The position numbers were made by a program, and so were the translations under genes. Positions 55,435-64,000 of a DNA stretch of 64,000 nt are shown in pieces; the first letter of the stretch is position 1, and each line of letters begins with the position of its first letter. Origin of the DNA: Isoetes taiwanensis (taxonomy: Eukaryota > Streptophyta > Lycopodiopsida > Isoetales > Isoetaceae); assembly GCA_021234155.1 (NCBI GenBank), contig JAJEKV010000026.1, forward strand, positions 5,592,189 to 5,656,188, read 5' to 3'. The notes beneath the pieces are model-generated. The model searched no databases. It was not told the DNA's origin and saw only the letters and a list, made by a program, of their open reading frames with translations.

Positions 55435-55452
55435 ATATATCCTATCTATCTC
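55435..55452. other. Target-site duplication of LINE B, right copy
   Basis: ATATATCCTATCTATCTC, identical to 46835-46852. Confidence 0.85.
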
Positions 55453-57160
55453 ATTAATCCTTTTGTCTGCTATTTACTTGATGTATTCCTGCAATTGCTT
55501 CAATTTCATTTCTCTTATTTTGCTCTTTTATTCTTTCTTGTTGGTTCCCTTGTATCCTTTATTTGTAATCCTGTTGTTTTTATCACCTATTTCATTCACT
55601 TTTTCTTTGTATTAGTGTGGTCTTGTCTTCATCAACTTTATTAGCCCCATTGAGGTTATTTTTCATTGGTTCAATTGGGTTTCGTTATCATGTTTTTTAT
55701 CATTGTTACTTCTGTTTCAATAGTTTGATTTGTGTAGGTATTCCATGAGGGCATATACTCGTAGTTGGCTCTAGTGTTACTATTAGTCTTAATAGTCCGT
55801 CTTGCTCCTTTAATCTTGTTGGATCCATTCCCCTCCTTTTCATGTAATCTTCGTTCCACTTACTTCATTTTTGTCAGTTATATTATTTGTGAGTCTCTTT
55901 GGTCCCATTTGTTGTTTTTGCTCTATTTTCTTCCATTAACTCCATAGTCATTTGTTCTAGTTGTCATTTGTTTATCAGTTTTGTATGATTGAAACTTCTT
56001 TCGTTGCATCTTTAATTCTGTTTATGTTTATTTGATCCCCTTAGTGCCTTTGCTTTATTTTTTGCAGTATTTCACCTTGGTATTAGTGCTTTTATTTATT
56101 ATGCTTGCTAGTTTGGGTTCCAGGTAGTCTTATTTGCCACTTTAATATTCGTTTTGTGTTAAGGTGGTCTTGTCTTTATCGACCCTGTTGTTCCATTTCA
56201 TCCTTTAGTTATTTCTCCATTTGTTGTATTGACTCTATTTACTTCGCTTGGCATCTTCTCATTTCGTGTTCCTTTTTTAGTTTGAATTGATCGTACTTGT
56301 TTCTTGAATTTTGTGGGCTCTATTTTGCTCGGCTAGGGAGTAACAAATGTTCTATCTGTGCAAATAGGTAGTCATTTCGTTATGTTACTTTCGTTCTTCC
56401 GATATGGATTGGTTGTCGCATGAGCTTTGTGATCATAATATTTTATGTTATGTTCTTACACATTGCTGGATACTCATGTCAAAAGTTTCATCTGCTTCAT
56501 TATACTTTATGAGTCGCATTTATTCCATTTGTATGTCTTGTGTTCTCCTTGTTCCACTCCCTCTAGACTGCTCCAGTACACCTATTGGTTCGGTTTGCAT
56601 CCTAGCATGGCCCAACTCCATTTCTGCTCGGTGTTATGTAGATTCATTTATCTTGTTTACTTCCATTTCCACCCGTGTTGTTATTCTTATTTGTTCCATT
56701 TATCCCATTCCTTTAAAATTGTCTTTCCATTTGTTCTCATAGTCCCTTTTTATGGGTTTAGTCCTTGCTATATTCCACTAGTTTCAACTTGCTATATTTT
56801 TCTTTGTATGCCCTTTGTTTCTCTAATCATAAGTACTCCAGTTACTTCATATTGCCCAGTACGAGGTACACTTGATCCTTTGATTTGAAAGCTTTTGTTA
56901 GGTGTTGGCCATTGTGAACGAGCATCTCCACATGTCCTTACCCATTTTTCCTGTTCGTCCCACTCATCTTATTATTCATTTTGTCTTTTTTCTAATAAAG
57001 TGATCTCAATTTGTTTCATTCTTTCCTTTGATACTTATGGGTTTACATTCTTTTGTCTCATTAGATTCTTTGTTTGTTTTTACCCCATTGAGTTCATAGT
57101 TATCACGTTTCATTTACTCTATTAGTCTGACCCTCAAATTGACATGTTTTATTTCCTTTC
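55453..57160. repeat. Pyrimidine-rich degenerate repeat, right part
   Basis: Continuation of the sequence at 44595-46834. Besides segments shared with the left part, it repeats itself: GTGGTCTTGTCTTCATCAAC near 55618 resembles GTGGTCTTGTCTTTATCGAC near 56163. Long T/C-coded open frames are composition effects. Confidence 0.6.
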
Positions 57161-58300
57161 ACATTGGTATTGATGAGGTTGAGATAGGTTCCTCTTCTAT
57201 CGGCTGATATGTGTTGATCTAGGACCCATCCTAAGAATGCCATGGTTCTATTGCGATAGCAATAGAACCAACATTCTTTGGATGGGGACGCCTATTCGTG
57301 TTGGCCCTATTTATAGCCTCATTATGCTATGGTAGGTTATCGGCATTCTCTTGAGCTCCTACCTTGGTTGCTCCATCTTCTCTTGCCTTCTAGTGTCCCA
57401 TCCCACCCTCCCCTATGTGTTGATCTATTTTGGTATTTGTAGACTTTATCTCTTAGGTAGGATTGCATCCTCTGACTAGCAGGATTTGAGGTTTATGATC
57501 AGCCATCTAGGTTTGGATTATAGATTTTTTATATATTCTCGGCGTGGTGTTGTAGCCTCCGAGGCAGCACCAGTTGGAATTGGTCAGCTGTCTATTTTGT
57601 GTATTTTCTAAGCGTGGCAGTTGATAGCCTCTAGGACAGCCCTAATGTGTTGGCTACTTGTTATTTATTTTCTCGGCGTGGCATTGTAGCCTCCGAGGTA
57701 GCATCATATGGATGTTCTTCTTTCTAGTTCATCGATGTTTCTTTATGTTGGTTTTCTAGTCTCTATTCGAGTGGATGACTCATGGATATCTTTTCTACTT
57801 GGCTATATCATGAAAGTCCCTAAGTCACTTACTAACATTTAACTGGGGAGCAATTTTGAGCTTGCAGGTTTTTTCAGCGGGTCTCAATTAACACTTTTGC
57901 GATTGCTGTCACACCCTTTGAAAATTGTGACGAGACGAGAACTCTCTGCTTGCATATATATGTTCCTCACAAACATGAATATGAGGTCTGACAGTATTGT
58001 ACGAAGGGCTCTTGAAGGCCTATCCGTTGACATATAAAGAAGGTTGACCTTTGCCACCACCTTTGCCTTGGTTCGATATTTCTAGCAGATGGATTATACT
58101 TTTACCTTTTATTATCATTTGATATGCTCTCGATGATTGTCTAGTTTCGGAGCATTTTTATATATCAATGGGTTTCAAATTCCTTACCCTAGTGGGGGGG
58201 AGCCAATTTGTACTCAATGATTTTCCAGAGAGCTCAATGAGAATACCACTTCACTTCGGCTGATATGTGTTGATCTAGGACCCATCCTAAGAATGTTAAA
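57161..58300. repeat. Region bounded by a 39-bp direct repeat, with a 66-bp tandem repeat inside
   Basis: CGGCTGATATGTGTTGATCT and the next 19 bases occur at 57201 and 58258. Between them CGGCGTGG..TTGTAGCCTCCGAGG..GCA occurs three times at a spacing near 66 (57540, 57606, 57672). A perfect hairpin, GGTTCTATTGC with GCAATAGAACC, lies at 57244-57269. No gene is seen. Confidence 0.7.
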
Positions 58301-59750
58301 AGCATATAAATCTAGTCTATCCCCTGAGTACATTAAACTAAGGGAAGTGACAAACTAGAAGTTGCTTATGCAAGGTCGTTGGTCAAGCTAATAAGAAAAT
58401 AGTCTTATGCAAGTTAGACAAGGAGAACCACTAGAAGGAGAAGAGATGCAAGATAAAGTGTTTAAACTAAATGCAACCAATAAGAATGACCATATCTCAA
58501 CATAATTGCCCTTGTATTCAGACAAGTCTTACACCAGTTAGGCCACTAATAAGAAGGAGAGATGCAAGATAAAGTGTTATAAAATAAAAGTAGCCTACAA
58601 GAATGACCAATAGTCAACATAATTACACCAAATAGGTACAAGGCCTGAATCGGACACACTATGAAGATTTAATAAGGCACAAAGATTCATGAAACAAGAA
58701 TCCAACGTGATATATAGAAACTTAAAGAGAATATCTACTATTGTTAAAGGCTAAACCCAACTAGTGGAAAGCAAGGGCAAGGGGGGGGGGAATGCAAGAG
58801 AAAAGAAAAACTTGCTGCTCAAGGAAGGGGCACCTATAAAAAAGCTATGAAACAAAATCTTTCTTTTACTTCGTAAAGTTTCTTCAGGTGTTATTCTGCA
58901 TTCATATTGAATATGGAGCTGACACGTGGCATTTATTCTAAATGGGAAAGTTGCCTAAGTTCTATGATTTACTCAATTGTTTTTCCACTGTACTTCCTGA
59001 ACTTTTAGAATGAATAGTAAAAACATTAGAATGAATAGTAAAAACATTAGAATGAACAGTAAAAAAATACATAGTCTAGTAAAACCAAAGGCTTCGTATT
59101 CAAAATCAAGAGTTCCAAATGATCCTTCAGATCAGTTACAATCACAGATTAGTTAAAACACAAATTTACAGATCTAAGATCTAAAAATCATCTCATTAGT
59201 GTCGGTTTCACACACTTCCACCTCCAGTCATTCTCTTCACAATTTCACACATATCAAGAGCACTGCTACCACCAGAAGCAATGATACAATTATTAAAAGT
59301 CCCACCTGTTATTCAGTTTAATCCTGCTTCAACTCCAGAACCTTCCAAAACCTGAAGAACAAAGTATTAGTCACTAAAGAAACTATACAAGACAAAATAA
59401 TTGAACAAACAACTTAATACCTTCTGCATGTTGGAAAAACGACAATTTCTCGACAAAATCTCAGAATACTTCGTCAAAGCTCGGCATATGTCTTCAAAAC
59501 TCGACAAAACTCTTCAGGACTTGACAGATTGTCGACAAAGCTTGCAAGAAACTCAGCAAAACCTCAAAAAACTTCCAAAACCTCACAAAACTAGACAAAC
59601 TTCCAAAACCTCACAAAACTTTGCAAGAACTCGGCAAATCTAAGGCGCTACACCATAAACTTAGGTGCCATAACCAAAAATTAGCTAAGAACAAGAAATG
59701 AGACCAGCGGCATAGCAGAAACTTCGAAAAACTTCCAAAAACATAGCAAG
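58301..59750. other. Intergenic, no gene seen
   Basis: AT-rich. GAATGAATAGTAAAAACATTA is repeated at 59010-59060, and 59560-59640 repeats ACTTCCAAAACCTCACAAAACT. A unit with GGCGCTACAC.ATAAACT and GCCATAACC occurs at 59645 and again at 61320 beyond LTR 2. Confidence 0.5.
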
Positions 59751-61298
59751 TGTGACGTTCGGCCAATTATCTGGTCCCGGGGCGTATATTATCTTTGCCC
59801 TCGTCCGCGGCGTACCGCATCCCCGATTGACGTGTACGCCGACGTGTAGCTAAGCAAGTAACACCCTAGGGGGCAACTTGCAAGGGTGTACACATTTATT
59901 CATGTGTACACTTTAGCCCACTTAATTAATATAGACAAGTGGGCCACACCCATTTATCCCACATGCTCAAGGGTTAATGGAAACCCTAGCCTTAACTTAT
60001 AGTCTATATAAGGCATAGGAAACCCTAACTTTCCAATTTTCGTCCACAGCCTTCCAGACTCCGTTTTGCGAGCTCCAAGAGCCAATCTCGCCTCCCGAAG
60101 TCTGTCTGAGCAGCCTAGCTCATCAGCTTCCCTTTCTAGTTTCATCTTCAAGCAGTTCTGCAGCATGGATGCATTCAGAGTAGGAGGAGCAAGCCAGGGA
60201 TCAGGTATTTTGCCAATTCAATAGTCTAATCCGCCTCCGAGATAGAGTAAGTAGGTTTAGCCTATTGAATTGCCCATAGCAGCCATCTAGACCTCTAGAT
60301 ATCAAGCCATAACTAAAGAACCTAACTCGGTGATTTAGATTAATTATTATTCTTTAGTTCTTCTATGACATGTATGTGATGATGATCTCAGTGGAATCAT
60401 TGTATTGGGAAGGGGGGTAGGCCTTAAAAGCCTAGTAGTTTGATGCTTCTAGCTAGCCCTCTTTAATGCACTATTAAATTCGGCCTGTGTACAAGAATCA
60501 AACCCTTGTGGGGTGGAGGGACCCTAATGGCTTACAAAGAGGTGCATGTCTTGGCTCATGATCCGTCCCCTCTAGTAGTAAAACCTATCGGGGACTACAA
60601 TTGCACTAGACCCTAATGCTCGCCATTGCGTGCGGGCTTTGCATGGGTTCGACACTCTTGGGATGGTGGACACCTTCCATGGAGTTGGTCGAAAGTGCAG
60701 GCGGTGGCCCTCTAGTCACCTTGAGCCCGGCATTTCAACCTCCTGGTGGGAGCAATCCCTACACCCCCCCATCGGAGCCGGGGAGATGCAACCCGGGAGT
60801 AGCCCCTCCGGCTATGCATCCCGCGGGCTACTGATCAAGTCCCAAGACTTTTCAACCTACTACAGTGTGCACGGGGAGGTGCTAATGGAGTGGACTACCC
60901 TAAGCCATGTTCTTATGCCAGCCAAATCCATTTGCCATGAATTCTGTCTGCGATGACTTCTGAAGATCCAAGCCGTCAGTCATTCCTCATGAGTCTGAGC
61001 CTTGGGTAGGATCTCCATATGTGATGTACTGATCTTTGTCTATGCAGATATATGGTGAGCCATCCTTCGTGATGGTCATGTGATGTGATGTATTTGTACT
61101 TACATATATGTTTACGCTTCCGCAGCTAGGTAGGCCCTGGGGGGGGGAGGCAGGGTAAAATGACCCCTTCATTCTTCCCACTGGAACATCAAGGTTGCAG
61201 TGATACGTGGAGGGCTTGTATCAGCATGGAGTTGGTATGGGGGATGAACTCCTGTTTGTATACGGTGAGTGCACCGTATATGAGTAGGGGATGTCACA
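59751..61298 (+). mobile_element. Solo LTR 2
   Basis: The 1548-bp unit begins TGTGACGTTCGG and ends GGGGATGTCACA, flanked by GCAAG on both sides (59746-59750 and 61299-61303). It shares with LTR 1 the TATA box, the MDAF mini-exon, CCTATCGGGG, GCGTG.GGGC, the TGCAACCCGG.AGTAGCCCCTCC block, GAGTGGACTACC and CGCTTCCGCAG near the end. The distance from the donor-like GT to the end of CGCAG is 921 bases in both copies. Confidence 0.9.
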
Positions 61299-61529
61299 GC
61301 AAGAACTCGAGAAATCTGTGGCGCTACACTATAAACTAAGGCGCCATAACCTAAAGATCAAGAAAAGACGCGAGTGCCATAGCCAAAACATGCTGCGCCA
61401 TGGCCAGACTCCGGCAAATTTGCGCCATAGCCAAAGCAAAAGGAAGAATAGTGATGAGGCAAAACTCATTTATAATAGTGATGATGTGGCAGACAGCTGA
61501 TGACGTGGCAGGATAACACCTAAAGAAAC

Positions 61530-61665
61530 TCTATGTTTTGTGAAAGGCCCCTTGGGCCTTTTTCTGGAAGGTCAAGGAGGCCTCCCTGCTTCGCGCGGGT
61601 CGGGCCACCTTTTCCTTCCAGGAAAAGGCCCAAGGGGCCTTTCCCATGTACAAAACATTTTATTA
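61530..61665. repeat. Foldback element with about 30-50 bp arms
   Basis: GAAAGGCCCCTTGGGCCTTT and TTCTGGAAGG on the left pair with CCTTCCAGGAAAAGGCCCAA and GGGGCCTTTC on the right; ATGTTTTGT and ACAAAACAT extend the arms with one gap. It is a MITE-like foldback. Confidence 0.8.
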
Positions 61666-61740
61666 TCAAAATGAAATAACTATCTACTTCTAAAAGCTAG
61701 ACACTATACCCTAAAAGTCATCTAAAGTGAATGACCATAC

Positions 61741-61768
61741 TCTATCTATCTATCTATCTATCTACCTA
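61741..61768. repeat. TATC microsatellite
   Basis: Six to seven CTAT units in a row (CTATCTATCTATCTATC...). Confidence 0.9.
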
Positions 61769-64000
61769 CGGCTAGATACCACACGCTTTCAAATGAAAAT
61801 TGTGAAAAAAAATAGAAGTTTGGGCCAAGGATGAGTCAAATGAAATTATACTTCAAAAGGAAAAAAGGTCAAGATGCACCTGTAAGTAGAAAGTAAGTAA
61901 TACGAAAAGACAAACCAAATTTGCCAACGCAAAGGAGATACAAATAGCTACAAGCGCAAATAGCATAGCCACAAATAAGAATACAAACGCAAATAAGAAT
62001 AACTAGAAATAGAAGATATTTGCTCCTAAAAGGAAGGAGTGTCTCGACCCAAAATGCCGCAAGAATTGACGAAGGAATATTCTATTTGCCGGTGGATTCC
62101 TCTCCCAAGAAATTAGGAGACTTATGGTAAGAGTGCAAGGATGCTTGAGCAAATCGGCAAGGATCATCAGATTAACAGAAATGGATCATCAGACTAATAT
62201 AAAAGAGAGGCTCATGGCAAAGTAAAGTTTCAAAAATTGAAGATCATTCTAGAAAAGAACTCGAACTTATCAAAAAGCTGTAGAAACTTGCAAAAGTAGC
62301 CATAAGTCTCATGAATTCTGGCAGATTCAAGAATAAAAAATAGAAATTATATTCAACAGAATATAGAGCTCAAATTTATAGCATGGATATATGGAGGACA
62401 AGAAAAAAGATCACTAATTTGCTAGGTATGCTACTACACTAACAGATCAAAGAGACATCTAACCAAGCATCATACAAAATTAAAAGCAAACAATTATAGG
62501 AAAAAACTAGAAACAAAGAAACAGAAAAAACTTTCAATAGGAGATAGTGTTAGAAATAAGCAGTGAATAGAACCAATATCATGTAACAATGTTAGATGTT
62601 CTTAGATTGATAATCATCTATGTGTAGGAAACACCTCAGTCTAATAGCACAAGATGATTTAATATTCAACACAACAAAAAACCAATTGTATAACACTAGC
62701 CAAGTCACTTCTTCAACTTATCATTAACATTGGCAATTATGACCATTGGAAATCTTAGCATTACTGTTCATATGAGATCGATGAGGATACTGTAGCTTCA
62801 AACTTCAAATAGATCATTCAATCTCAAATCGATTCATACCTGCTTCCCGATTGCTCCTGCTAATTTCCAATAAGCACCAAACCTCTATATTACATCTTTA
62901 TTTATCTTTGCAGTCCGACGGTCAAGCCAGACCGCCGATTGGCTCTTCATGTCTTCGTCATACTGAATCGATTCATTTGAACCAAAATTGGCTCCATTGA
63001 CTGCTGCTTTAAGTACTCAATCTTCATTATCGGATCTTAGGTGCTTTAGGTGCTTTAAGTGCTATCTCAACTTTCTCACCTGTCACAGAATTTCCTTGAA
63101 TATTTTCCCATCTCAATTATGGCATGAATTCTAACAGATAGGCCGATCACTATCTAAAAAGTCAAGCATCTAGAAACAAAGAAACAGAAAGAACATCCAA
63201 AATTAGAAAGAAGAAGAAGGAAGAAAGGGAACGCTCAAAGAGAAGGCCGATAAGAATGAACTGGAAGACAATATATAGAGAAACAGTAGAAAAAGGGAAA
63301 AAATCTAATAAAAATAGGCCAAAGATATGCCGTCTTCCCAAGAATGATGGTTCTATGATGACATAGAACCATTGCATTTTGTTTAGTGTAATGCTTTAGT
63401 TGTGCGACCAGTGCTCGCCAAGAACACGGCAGTGATCCTAGCGAATATAGATGTTGCTATCCTATACAATGATTTGCTCAACAAGATCGCAGCTGTGATC
63501 TTGTCGAGCATTCTAAGAACGATAAAATTACCTAAGCTAACAATAGAGCTCGCAAGAAGCACGGATACTAATCCTATTTAACTGACTCTCTTCTTGTTAT
63601 GGATCATGGGTCCGCAAGGAGTTCGAAAATGTAGAAAAATATTGTAGGCAATGAAGGCTCTAGGCGCAAGCCGGTCTGTCTAAGGTGCTCTGATTTTCCT
63701 CAAACCTTTCACAAAAATAAGAATTTTATAGTTAAAAGGCGTCGGCATAATGTACCGTCCTTTATATACCGTCCTTTATGCCACGGACTGGCATTAAAAT
63801 TATGGACAGGATGAGACAACTTATTTCAAAATTTGGAACTAATTTTCGCACTGCGTGTGATGCTCCCCCGACCTATATAATGATTCCATCGTATAAATAC
63901 GAGAGATTCCCCTCCATGGCGACTCTATCACCACGGAAAGGCCCTCCATCTGACTCGGACCATTTGTGATCATGGCCAAGTGTTCGGGTGAAGAATACAG
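61769..64000. other. Intergenic, no gene seen
   Basis: AT-rich with purine-rich stretches (63180-63310). A small hairpin GGTTCTATG with CATAGAACC lies at 63349-63370 and AAGATC/GATCTT pairs flank 63484-63503. No coding region is recognised. Confidence 0.5.

Noticed and set aside
55360-57125. Hydrophobic Phe/Ser/Leu-rich frames resembling membrane proteins
   Set aside because: They follow from T/C-rich composition and occur in more than one frame.
1-64000. CRISPR arrays, operons, ribosome binding sites and other prokaryotic features
   Set aside because: The window is plant nuclear DNA with spliced genes and retrotransposons; regular repeats found are satellites or element ends.

Overview
The window is nuclear DNA of a land plant with a large, transposon-rich genome. 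The evidence is GT-AG introns with plant-style acceptors, a nine-exon gene closely resembling a plastid NAD(P)-binding protein of Arabidopsis (At4g31530 type), plant L1-like LINEs with a DUF4283-like ORF1, and a TIR element with subterminal repeats. AT-richness, long introns and heavy repeat load would suit a fern or other non-flowering lineage, but this is an inference; no marker here fixes the taxon. Most of the 64 kb is repeat.

Layout. 1-4128: LINE A (+), cut by the window edge, with ORF0, ORF1, endonuclease, an RT-less ORF2 and a Cys-rich ORF3. 4129-7085: gene-like debris, a LINE-type tail and copy 1 of a 1.1 kb repeat (R1). 7178-14506: a minus-strand unrecognised gene or pseudogene whose two visible exons are separated by a 6.5 kb intron; inside it lies a 4.4 kb TIR element (8258-12612) with arrays of an 18-bp palindrome. 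15030-16130: R1 copy 2. 16618-19477: the one clearly intact gene (+). 19478-36800: mostly unassigned sequence with a decayed RT of another LINE clade (22730-23403), a TGACTA-rich array, AAGGCAC repeats, an AT microsatellite and foldback clusters of GGAAACCCTTCCGG. 37456-42301: a degenerate multi-exon minus-strand gene with an FCP1/NIF-type HAD phosphatase region followed by a Ulp1-type (C48) protease region. 43980-44560: a hemerythrin-like (HHE) minus-strand pseudogene. 44595-57160: a pyrimidine-rich degenerate repeat, interrupted by LINE B (46853-55434, minus) with a perfect 18-bp target duplication; LINE B is itself interrupted by a 1581-bp solo LTR (TSD CAGGG). 59751-61298: a second solo LTR of the same family (TSD GCAAG). 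61530-61665: a foldback element.

The strongest novel signal comes from comparing LINE A with LINE B. They are diverged members of one LINE group that share two extra reading frames: an upstream ORF0 of about 150 codons and a downstream Cys-rich ORF3. ORF3 and ORF1 of both elements share a C..D..[YF][NH]P..CxCxxC-like module. In LINE A both ORF1/ORF2 and ORF2/ORF3 meet at a TAATG stop-start overlap. The second candidate is the HAD phosphatase-Ulp1 protease arrangement at 37-42 kb. All coordinates of introns and element edges were read by eye; no similarity search was run.
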